A stretch of DNA of 64,000 bases, taken from Ephydatia muelleri. Taxonomy: Eukaryota; Porifera; Demospongiae; Spongillida; Spongillidae. The position numbers and the translations under genes were made by a program. The DNA is taken from assembly GCA_013339895.1 (NCBI GenBank), contig JABACO010000022.1, positions 6,524,428 to 6,588,427 on the forward strand, read 5' to 3'. Shown piece by piece: positions 32,839-42,781 of the stretch (position 1 is its first letter; each line of letters starts with the position of its first letter). The notes under the pieces were generated by a model that worked only from the letters and a program-made list of their open reading frames with translations, had not been told where the DNA came from and did not search any database.

Positions 32839-33345
32839 GATCAAATATCTGAAGTCCTACATCAATAGAAATGTGGCAGATGTTGAAACTTGTGTGTCCA
32901 TTACTTAACTAGTAGTCTCTTTTCCGTAGAGCTGAATAGACTTTAAATCAAGTTAAATCTGACAGATTTCTGACAAGATGCCAGACTGTATTATTGTAAT
33001 TTTAGCAATGACTGGAATTACTGGAGTATCTCAAATTTTATTGACAGCATAATAAGCATATACTGCTATTTGATTTTTATCTTTTTATACTTATCAAAAT
33101 ATGCATTTACCACTATCTCACCCAACGTCAGTACAGTTGAACCAATTTGTGTCAGTCGGACTCTGTGTATGCTTATATCACAAATGGGAGAAACTTTATC
33201 CGCCATAACGTGTGCATGTGGGCTGCATGTGTGTGTCAGTAGGCAGATGGTGCATGCACGCATGTGGCTGTGTGTGTGCATGTGGATGCATTGTGTACAC
33301 ATTGTATGGGGGTGCATGTCATTGTGTTCGAGATGTATGTGTGTG

Positions 33346-33576
33346 GGTGTGATAGAGTCCGTTATCGCGCCAACTATGCTCGCCATACTCAATGGTATTA
33401 CACCAATGATCCTTCTCTCAAATGCACGGCGTGTACATATTTATACGCGACTAAGGTCGAGGACCTTATATCCACCTCTCTATGGTGAGTGCGTAATAAC
33501 GAGATAAACTATGCACACCAACAATTATGCACTGAATAGGGATTGCTTACGCCCGACATTCAGCCTGTGAATCGCC
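33346..33576. other. Spacer without recognised gene
   Basis: Nothing recognised. It may hold the 3' end of the Gypsy element that begins at 33577. Confidence 0.4.
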
Positions 33577-34170
33577 TCATTCACATCCATGCATGGAAGA
33601 TTGGGCTTCCACACTCCTCTCCTCCTCTCCTACAACAAACTTGTTTGTTGCGCAGCGTGAGAGATAGTCTGCATTCCCATTAGCCTTGCCAGGTCTATGC
33701 TCCACCGTATACAGATAAGACTGTAGGGAGAGACTCCATCTACATAGCCGGGGATTGCTCTCTTTAAGCTTATCTAACCATTCGAGTGAGCGATGATCAG
33801 TTTGGATGGCGAATCTTCGTCCTATAACAAATACCTCGAAATGCCGCGATTGCGAGTTTAATCTGCGGCGCAAGACTTCTTTTTCGACAGTCGAGTATCT
33901 CTCCTCTCTAGGTAGAAATTTCCTACTGTAATACGCAACAGGGTGTTCCTCTCCATCAGATCCGCGTTGGCTCAGGACCGCTCCCGCTCCTCTATCGGAA
34001 GCATCGGTTTGGAGAACAACATCAACAAACTGTTGTGTGAAATCCGGGCTCTTCAGAACGGGGTCATAACACAGACACCGCTTAAGTGTTTCGAAAGCCT
34101 TTGTGCACTCCTCGTTCCACTGTACCACGTTTGGCAACGTTCTTCTAGTTAAGTCTGTCAAAGGTAATGC
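33577..34170 (-). pseudogene. Gypsy RNase H
   Basis: The frame reads QTDASDRGAGAVLSQRG (first Asp), VAYYSRKFLPREERYSTVEKE, IQTDHRSLEWLDKL and VEHRPGKANGNADYLSR, a complete Gypsy RNase H series. VLRRRLNS replaces the usual region after EKE, indicating divergence or a small lesion. The upstream RT lies at 35941-36258, on the far side of the foldback element. Confidence 0.85.
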
Positions 34171-34183
34171 TATCGTAGCATAC

Positions 34184-35938
34184 AGTGGAAACCATCACAC
34201 TTGCTCCTATAATTTTTCTGTGTTGTAAACTTCTTTACTTGAATTTATTTCAATAACAGAAGGCTAAAATGCAAATCTGAAAACTCACATTTAGTGCACA
34301 ACTATCTAGCAATATAGATTGAAAGTAAAAAGGCATCACGTGATTATTTGCTTTTGTTATTAATTCTTGTATTGACCACTGTACTAAAATAGTTGCAAGT
34401 TGAATTTCTCCCCGTGTAGGTAATGGATCATAACCAAATTTGCAGTATAACTAAAGAGCATATATTTACAACCTTTGGCCGCGGCGGTTTTCAAGTCCGG
34501 TAAATAGTTATGGCTTTATCGAGATAGAAGTGCGTTTTTAGTTACTAAAATCTTAGGGATGCCGTTTTGTAGGACGCTCTTTCTACGCTGAAAGAATTGG
34601 TTTCACAAGTAGTCAAATGGTAGGTCTATCGCAAAACCGCTCTTATGAGGTAATAGCCTCTACTTTGCCGCTGAAAAAGTCTTATTAAACACGAATGGCT
34701 GAAAACCACCGCCATTTCTGCAATTCTTCAATGAATCGCATTTGAAACGTGACATTTTATTATTGTTTATTAAAACAAGGCGAGGTGGAACAAGCGACCT
34801 AGCAACATCGATACGATGAAACCGACAAAGAGGACCCGATCAGCTATCGAAGAAGCTGCCAACAAGGAGTTCCAATCTTTGAGTGAATTTCTGCCCAATC
34901 TACCGGACACCTCTTTACTGTACATGAGCTGATTGAAAACATCTTGCTCACTCTGGCTTGGGCATCACTGGGTGATACGCTTTCTGACAGTTCCAGATAA
35001 TACATTCGCAAGGCTAGTGTTCGAGCATCTGTGTCCGGTAGATTGGGCAGAAATTCAATTGGAACTCCTTGTTGGCAGCTTCTTCGATAGCTGATCGGGT
35101 CCTCTTTGTCGGTTTCATCGTATCGATGTTGCTAGGTCGCTTGTCCCACCTCGAGCTGCAGAGTTTCCTCTCGGTCTTCGACGCGCCTTGAGATCTTTCC
35201 AAGTTGATGCTGCAGACTTACTAGCCGCTCTTTGCGACGGCTGGAAGAGGCAGCATGGCTAGCTAGGGTTCTGAAAAGAACCGTTTTCGCACTCTCCAAT
35301 GACAACTTCGTTAAACATATCAACAACGCGATAATTTTAATAATAACAATAATATTCATAGGGAAAGTGTCACGTTTCAAATGCGATTCATTGAAGAATT
35401 GCAGAAATGGCGGTGGTTTTCAGCCATTCGTGTTTAATAAGACTTTTTCAGCGGCAAAGTAGAGGCTATTACCTCATAAGAGCGGTTTTGCGATAGACCT
35501 ACCATTTGACTACTTGTGAAACCAATTCTTTCAGCGTAGAAAGAGCGTCCTACAAAACGGCATCCCTAAGCTTTTAGTAACTAAAAACGCACTTCTATCT
35601 CGATAAAACCATAACTATTTACCGGACTTGACAACCGCCGCGGCCAAAGGTTGTAACTACTTGCTCTTTAGTTATACTGCAAATTTGGTTATGTTTCATT
35701 GCCTACACGGGGAGAAATTCAACTTGCAACTATTTTAGTACTGTGGTCAATACAAGTATTAATAACAAAAACAAATAATCACGTGATGCTTTTTACTTTC
35801 AATATTTATTGCTAGATAGTTTTGCACTAAATGTGAGTTTCCAGATTTGCATTTTAGGCTTCTGTTATTGAAATAAATTCAAGTAAAGAAGTTTACAACA
35901 CAGAAAAATTATAGGAGCAAGTGTGATGGTTTCCACTG
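34184..35938. mobile_element. Foldback element with TA target duplication
   Basis: Starts CAGTGGAAACCATCACAC and ends with its complement. Outer arms of ~550-600 bp and inner arms (around 34790-34905 and 35028-35150) make almost the whole 1755 bp self-complementary. TA dinucleotides flank it (34182-34183 and 35939-35940). Removing one TA plus the element restores continuity between the RT and RNase H frames. The TA duplication and CAGTGG end fit a non-autonomous Tc1/mariner-type element; no transposase is present. Confidence 0.82.
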
Positions 35939-35940
35939 TA

Positions 35941-36258
35941 GTCCGGGATAAATCGACGGTAATATCCCGTAAGACCCCAAAATCCTCTGACCTCCCGCTT
36001 AGTCTCAGGACGAGGGAAGGATTCGACAGCTTCAATCTTATTCGTCTCCGGTGGTACTATACCATTTTCCACAACATGTCCCAGATAAACACATTCTTTC
36101 ATCCCGAATTGACACTTAGCCAACTTCACTGTCTGATTTGCATCTTTGATGCGTTGTAAAATCGTTCGCAAATGTTCGATATGGCGTCTCCAGGTACTGC
36201 TGTAGATCACCACATCATCTAGGTACGCCGCTGCAAAGGCTTCGCAGCCTCCCACCAA
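35941..36258 (-). pseudogene. Gypsy reverse transcriptase, C-terminal half
   Basis: The frame reads FAAAYLDDVVIYSSTWRRHI with the catalytic YLDD, ECVYLGHVVENGIVPPETNK and GLTGYYRRFIPDY. The N-terminal half of RT (first catalytic Asp region) is missing, with the preceding linker joined directly to the palm. Confidence 0.85.
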
Positions 36259-37910
36259 AGTATCCGTGAGTCGTTGGAAGTTAGTTCTTCCAGTCGATTG
36301 CTGAATATCTCTTGAAATTCATCCATCACTCCCTTCACCTGTAACGTTTGGTCGGTACTTAACTGTTCACCGAAAATCGCCTCGCCCACCATATCATCCT
36401 TCCATGCGGGAATTTTGTCTATTCCTTCCTGTAAAACTTCCTCCAGAAAACCTGCCTCCTCCGAACGCACCTGAAGTGCCTTCAGCATGTTCACATGGAA
36501 GACTCGTTCGTTTCCTTTTGTCGTGCATATCAACCGTAATAGGTCACCTTGCCCTTCCGTTCTAGCACTTGATAAGGTCCTTGCCACTGTGCTGTAAGCT
36601 TATCCGTTGTCGTAGGTAACAATACTAAAACGGGATCTCCTTGTTTGAATTCCCTCATACATGCCCTCTTGTCGTACCACTGTTTCTGTGCCCCCTGTCG
36701 TATCACCAGGTTCTCTTCTACTATGTCGGCCATCTCCTTCAACCGTCGCTGCGTCTCCAATACATGGCTAACAACCGTTTCCTCGCTCTTGGGGCTCGCT
36801 TCCCACGTCTCACGTAGGATGTCTAAGGGGCCTCTCACATCTCGACCATGCAATAGCTCGAATGGGAAAACCCTGTAGAAGATTGCGGCACCTCGCGGTA
36901 CGCACATAACAAATATGGGATTTGCTTGTCCCAGCTTTTTCCTCCGTCATGTGCCGTCTTCCTCAGCATTTCCTTCAACGTTTGATTGAACCGCTCGACG
37001 AGACCATCTGTCTGAGTGTGGTAGGGACTAGTTCGAATCGCCTTGACCCCCAGCAGTCGGTACAATTCCGCCAGCAGCTGTGACATGAAATTACTGCCTT
37101 GATCCTTAGAATATCCTTAGGCACTCCCACTCTAACGAAGAGCTTGATTAGTTCTTCCGCGATATGTTCCACGTCGATGGTTCTCAGTGCTATGGCTTCG
37201 GTTTAGCGCGTAGCATAATCGCACACCACCAAAATATAACGATTTCCAGCTTGGCTGCGAGAGAGGGGACCCACTATGTCCATGGCCACTCTACTGAATG
37301 GTTCTGATATGACCGATAGTGGTACCAATGGAGCTGGCTTTACCCCTCGCTTAGATGATTTCTGACAAACCCGACAACTCTTGCAATACATTTCCGTATC
37401 GTTAAATAAAGACGGCCCAGTAAAACCTGCGTAGAAAACACTGCCTTGTCTTATCACGGCCTTGGTGACCCGCCATAGGAATATCGTGGGCCAACTCTAA
37501 CACTGCTTGTTTTCCTAGCTGCACTGCTTCGGCAAGACCAGCTGCTCCCACTCGCTGCGTCTAGGAGGTCTCCATCTCCGATAAAGCAGGCCATCTCTCT
37601 TGAAGAACTCCACATTAGGGCCATCGGACTGATCAGCCTTCTCCCGTACTTCCCGGAGCGATGGATAATTCTGCTGCGAATTGCCAAAAGATATGTTGAG
37701 GCCCTTTTCTCCTGGTACGTTGTTTCGAGCATCTGGAGTAAAAAAATTCGGGTTCGGGTCCGTATTGTCTGGCCGCTTAGCTAGACCAATCGCCGCTTCG
37801 TTATTGGTAGCTCTATCGTGCCGTTGCCCTTGTGCTACTTTTCCGGCCAAATTAAACTGTCCTTGGCCATCCTCCACGGCTGTTTGCGGCTGGACACTAG
37901 GTTTATAATT
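36219..37910 (-). pseudogene. Gypsy integrase and linker, frameshifted
   Basis: From the right: a spacer, LLYRRWRPPRRSEWEQLVLP leading to the HHCC zinc domain (YCKSCRVCQKSS near 37380), AMDIVGPLSRSQAGNRYILV with the first catalytic Asp near 37280, a damaged second Asp region near 37100, and DGLVERFNQTLKEML with the catalytic Glu near 37010. The GPY/F-type end reads LTAQWQGPYQVLERKGKVTY (near 36540), followed by VFHVNMLKAL and MDEFQEIFSNRLEEL, the linker that normally precedes RT. At least four frame changes separate these blocks. Confidence 0.8.
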
Positions 37911-40522
37911 AGATAATACGGTATAAGCCACTAAAGCTGTAATGTTCGTACCTCATTAATTACAGATGTATTTTTTGGCGAGCTATATACCACACATTTT
38001 GTAAGCAATTCCATTGGAACAAATAGCTCCCGCGCACACCCTACCAGTCTATTAAACAAAACGATCAACGAGCAACTGTACTTGATTTGATTAATAGTTA
38101 TGCGCAGCCCGTTTTTAAGCCCATGTAATTTTGGCGGGTCTACTTCAAGCTTTGTGTACGACCGAACTAACCGACAGAACAAGACGGTAAGCAAGAACAC
38201 TCAACAACACACATGGGAGAGCATATATATGATGTTCAGAACTAGCCAACCTTTTTTTTAAACACCGAATTGGACATGAGTATTTTTATGAATAATAGGT
38301 GTGGCTTTGGATGGAGCACCACATAACGAAAGTCAAGGAGCGTTGCAGAGTGTGTGGTCGCTTCTTGGTGGAGGCTAGGGAAAAGAAAACAAGGAACTCA
38401 TACATCTGCCAAGAGTTTGCAGCTGATTTGTACACTGTTTTTACTATTAACACCAGCAATGACATAGTTAACACTCACCCTCCTTGCTTATGCTACCTTT
38501 GCAAACTGGTGCTGGATAAATGCCTGCTACATGTAGCACAAGATCAGCAGCAGCTCACACCATTCAGATGCATAGTCCCTTTTGAGTGGAAGCCACCGCA
38601 CACTGCAGTTGACTGTGGGGTATAGTAGTGAATAAATACACATTTAAAAAAAACATTCCTGTTCACTTTTTTTTTTCTTAATTACATTCAGATCTGCCAT
38701 CCTAACTCACTAAGGGATAAAACATCACCACCTTGTGGTCGCCCAGCCACACACAGCCCACAGAAGATCATTGCAGGCATTCGAGCAATAGCCCCTCCCA
38801 CTGAATCCTTACAGGATGACCACTTACTGGGCAGCTCCAACAATCCAGCAATCCTGGAGCAACTGCAGTGTCCCATATGCCTGAAGATTTTACACCAGCC
38901 TCTGGAGCTCCCATGTAGGGCACTGGTGTGCACTGCCTGTCTGGTCGAGTGGTTCAAAGTGTTCAATTGTAGTGGGGTCAAGTGTCCATGCTGCTTCCAT
39001 GACACTCCAATAACTGCACCCGAGCTAAAGGCAGCACCACTATTGATCCAGACACTGTTGAGGGACATAGTACTCCAGTGTCAAACCTGTAGGAAGGACA
39101 TTAAGGCTTGCGAGTATGGCACACACCAGTGCAATGGTGAATCAACGAAGGCTGACCTGCAGGACAGCATTTCGTGTGCTCAGAAGGTTGGCTTCCCGCA
39201 CTCCCTCTCAGTCAATTACGATTCCTACTGGAGGAACAGTTAAGCATATTATCAATTCCATGACATCATAATAATACACATGTACGTACCGCATTAGCCC
39301 CTCACATTTATGCACAACACCACCAAAGTCACAAACAAAGAGTTTGCTGCTCATGATGGTCCATTTGTGCAAGGTCTGGACAATGCCCTCCAGTCATTTG
39401 GTGTCCATAGACAACAATACTTTGGGGGCACATTTGTTGGAAACAACATTCACAAGGCACTCAAAGGTTCGAATTGTAATTAAATACAGTTTTTTTTTTA
39501 CCAACTACATTCTCATTAGCCCTCAAACGTTGAATGTTTAAGCAGCTGCATGGTGGAGGTGGCTAAAGCAAAGTGCCCTGCCCTAGTAGCCTCTGCTACC
39601 AGGGAGCAGACAAGGTTTAGGCGATCTCTATCCCTACTAGGGCAGTGCCACCAGATTTATGATCAAAATTACATTCATGAATCCCAATGTAATGAGCTGG
39701 GTAAGTGAATAAATGTATTCAAAATGATACTGCCTGTAGTATGTACATTGTACAGTGTATCAACAGAAACTCTAATAGCACACTTTATGGAGGACTTCAG
39801 GTCTTCATTCCCTGACTCCTCCATACCAGTTAAAATGCACATGCTTGAAGAGCACACAGTGCCATGGGCCAGGAAAACGCATGTTGGATTTGGCCTCCTG
39901 GGAGAACAGGGGGCTGAATCCATACATGCAAGGTTCAACAGTCTACAAAGGACGTACCACTCAGTACCTGACAAGGTTCAACAATTGGTGCTAATGGTAA
40001 AGGAGCATCTCCTCTCCGTGGCTCCACAAAATGTGGCAGCGATCCCCCCTCCTACCAAGCGAATCAAGCAATGACATAATCGCTATTCTCGCGTAACTTT
40101 GGTATTAAAAATCACTGGCAAAAAAAAAGGTTGGCTTTTAGCAAATACAACTATAAGGTAGTACCTTCTAACTCCTTTAAGATTCAGCTTTGGTTTCGAC
40201 TTTCTATCGGTTGGGAACATAGATAATTCGCTTCCAACAGGAGAGGTACATCGAGAGTTACCCGCTTTCACGAGCTATAACGCGCCGTGGCAACGAAAGT
40301 GTACCATGAGGTAATGACTATAAATAGAACAAAGATGCTGGCTTTATTTCGTGTTTTCAAATGGCGACAATAACCAACCTGTTTGTGCTGGCTCACGTAT
40401 TTGTTCTACCTTGGGGTTGTCATGGGCGTTGCTAAGGCATACGTAAGGCACTACGTAATCATTTCAATATTTCGGGTAACTAACCTAGTGTCCACAAAAT
40501 GTATGGCCGCAAACAGCCGTGG
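37874..40522 (+). mobile_element. TIR element carrying a RAG1 N-terminal-like gene
   Basis: The 2649-bp element has terminal inverted repeats CCACGGCTGTTTGCGGC at both ends, with a further shared GGACACTAGGTT block just inside. A 3-bp CCT flanks both sides (37871-37873 and 40523-40525). It sits inside the integrase-side spacer of the Gypsy element. Terminal CAC-like ends and a 3-bp duplication fit the CACTA/Mirage/Chapaev supergroup, where RAG1 N-terminal-like proteins are known (Chapaev, N-RAG-TP). Confidence 0.72.
38299..40074 (+). CDS. RAG1 N-terminal-like zinc/RING protein, multi-exon
   Basis: Exon 1 (to 38619; first ATG 38311) encodes CRVCGRF, HPPCLCYLCK and FEWKPPHTAVDCG. Splicing at 38620-38691 joins it to ICHP, restoring a C-x2-C pair. 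Vertebrate RAG1 has the same series before its RING. Exon 2 (38692 to ~39140-39240) encodes the RING: CPICLKILHQPLELPC, VCTAC and KCPCC. The usual RING histidine is Ala. A Cys/His cluster (LQCQTCRKDI, THQC) follows, as in RAG1. Exon 3 (39298-39466) reads FGVHRQQYFGGTFVGNNIHK, exon 4 (39520-39700) VAKAKCPALV, and exon 5 (39740-40074) KMHMLEEHTVPWARK and GEQGAESIHARFNSL, a C-terminal block I associate with RAG1-like transposon proteins. No DDE core lies between. Intron 3 has a phase mismatch and the exon 2 donor is unclear, so it may be a deleted pseudogene. Confidence 0.7.
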
Positions 40523-40660
40523 CCTCTTCTGGAATAGCGTTTGGCCGTACTCCTTGCACGTTCCTGCCTTGCCCTTCTAAACATTTCTTCTTCCAGCTGC
40601 TGTCTGGCTCGTGCTCTTGTTAGCACCACAATTACGTCTTCTTGCCGAGCCTGTCACGGC
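40523..40660 (-). pseudogene. Gypsy spacer fragment
   Basis: The - strand reads VVLTRARARQQLEEEMFRRA, like the linker upstream of integrase in Gypsy pol. It is the other side of the RAG1-like insertion. Confidence 0.5.
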
Positions 40661-40699
40661 ACAAAATGTCCTACCTCTAAAAATTGTCCGGCGGACCGA

Positions 40700-40745
40700 T
40701 TATGGCAGCCAAATTTGGTCCGTGACCAAATTTGGCTGCCATATT
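40700..40745. repeat. Short palindrome
   Basis: ATGGCAGCCAAATTTGGTC and its complement with a 3-base centre; a partial third arm follows at ~40760-40785. Confidence 0.85.
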
Positions 40746-40839
40746 TGGTCCTACCGGACAGAATGTGGCTGCCATATTCGGTCCCACAATGCCATATCAT
40801 GTCATATCCAGAAATGAGCGGTCAAAGGGAAAAGGTAAT

Positions 40840-41270
40840 TAATTCGCGGTTTGCGAATCAGCGAATATTTTCCCATAGACGTGTATGCGGTCCTTCAATA
40901 CCAAGCACACCAGATTTTTCTCAGCTTTTGCCAAGAGGGATTGTTAGTACACTACATTTGGCATGATTTTTAGTGGGGTCGCCGTATTTTCCTATTTAAG
41001 GTTACGCTTCCCTAGGATTGTCATAACATTGTCCTTAATGTACAGATAGTCATTGGGAGCGTTTCTCATTACAATATTCCACGACCATTTGTGTCAACAC
41101 CTTAACGATTTCCTATTTTTCCAAGAGAGAAACACATAGTTAGTACATCGAAGAACTATAATATGTATTGAAAACTAGGTCTTCCAATTTAAAAATCGGC
41201 TTCCATAATAGGAAGAAGTATTCTATATTGAAATTCCGTCTCGTGCCCTCAAAATTGTAACGCAAGCGGT
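40840..41270. other. Stretch without recognised gene
   Basis: No motif recognised. Confidence 0.5.
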
Positions 41271-41277
41271 GAATTAT

Positions 41278-41788
41278 TGATTCCATCGTGACGATGTAGA
41301 AGTTGACATCGTCATATCAACCCGAGGCTGCTAAATTTTGCCACATCTAAGCTAGCTTCTGGGGCCTCCTATTGCGGAGCGTACGACGCTCCACATAACT
41401 TTGCTGGAGCGGGGTCCCTTCCCACCCAGCAAGGAGCATACACCCCACCCAAACAAGGGGTTGTGAGGAGCGTACAACGCTCTCACATTGGGGGCCCCAG
41501 AAGCTTTGAATCTCCAGTGGTTGTAACTAAAGCTTAGATGTTGCGAGATAATTATCAGGGGGATGGCACGTGATCCGAGTGTGGAGCTGAGTTAACAAGT
41601 AAAGCAAAAAAAAATCCTCTGACGATAAAGTTGGTGGGATATAGGAATTGGAGGCAAAGGTTGTGTAAAAAGGAAGGGAACAAGGTTCTGGAAAAGAAAA
41701 CTGATACTTATGTACACGTAGCAGGCAAAATTTAGCAGCCTCGGGTTTATATAACGATGTCAACTACCACATCGTCACGATGGAATCA
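41278..41788. mobile_element. Small foldback element
   Basis: Ends TGATTCCATCGTGACGATG and complement; the arms extend ~65 bp to GAGGCTGCTAAATTTTGCC. A second inner pair (GCTTCTGGGGCC and GGAGCGTACRACGCTC motifs) lies at ~41355-41505. No clear target duplication. Confidence 0.65.
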
Positions 41789-42259
41789 GACACCATTTAT
41801 AATCCCCCGCTTGCCTGCCTGCGGTGCGTTACTAGTATACTAGTACGAGTTCCGGTCCAGGGCAACGCCCAAATCGGTCTCTGCGTGTTCCGGACCCCTC
41901 CAAGCGCCACGCAACAAGGTTTTTTGGTACCTATGCATGTACACGATCCGGATCGTTTGTAAAACATCGCCCATACGTACATGTAGTCGTAATTACTATC
42001 AGCTAATTCGGGTATCTCGTGGGTAAAAAATCTACAAACTAGCTGCCGGGGGGGGTTCGATTTTTAGCTGTATTACATGTATCAAATTCTTTTTTTTTAC
42101 ACACGTATTGATCAAATAAAAGTTAATAGTAATATATTGTAATGTGCATCAATTGGGGATATCATATGTACAGCGTCGTCATCTTCAGGTAACTTACATG
42201 TAAGTTAGTAAGTATATGCCACGAGTTGTGTTTCTGTGTAGTACATGTAGCAATATATT
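41789..42259. other. Stretch without recognised gene
   Basis: No motif or RNA recognised. Confidence 0.5.
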
Positions 42260-42316
42260 TATGTACCAGTGCATTTACCAGCTCCAGTCCATCCACTGCC
42301 AACACATCTGGTCCCA
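42260..42316 (+). repeat. Minisatellite unit, left of the CACTA element
   Basis: One unit of the 54-bp repeat seen at 48134-48370, separated from the rest by insertion of the CACTA element. Confidence 0.8.
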
Positions 42317-42781
42317 CCCTAAGAAAAAATATGGCATGTCATGCCATGACTTGGCATGACTTGCCTGTCTTTTAGCATGACATGGCAAGTCATGTAATTT
42401 ACTGGCAACATTTAATGCAAGTTTTAGCATGTCTTGGCAAGTGATGTAATGCCTTGCCATGACTTGGCATGATTTCATCATGACATGTCTTACCATGATC
42501 CATGTAAACATGACATTCCAAGGTTTGCCAAGTCATTGCTTCATTTTCATACAGAAGTACTGCAATTGCATCAGAATAATATTATGGGCATATGACTATT
42601 GTACAGTGTACATGAGCTAAGATCCACCATGCATGTACACTTTTGGTGTTAAAATAACTGTGTGATTCAAATGACAGTACAACATGCAGTAACATAATAT
42701 ACACAAAACACTAACACATGATTTCAACCAATGTCTGTATTGCTTTTAAAAAGACAAGTTGGGTTTCAAGGCACAACAACA

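Larger units (their letters stand above)
33577..40660 (-). mobile_element. Gypsy-like retrotransposon, IN before RT, nested insertions
   Basis: Read on the - strand the domain order is spacer, integrase, pre-RT linker, RT, RNase H. That order (integrase upstream of RT) is copia-like but the sequences are Ty3/Gypsy, as in the Gmr1-type group. It is split by the foldback element 34184-35938 and by the RAG1-like element 37874-40522. LTRs, gag and protease were not found. Confidence 0.75.

Noticed and set aside
34000..36900. Treating the Gypsy-like nest as an endogenous retrovirus with an envelope gene
   Set aside because: No env-like frame, signal peptide or transmembrane segment is associated with either Gypsy element.
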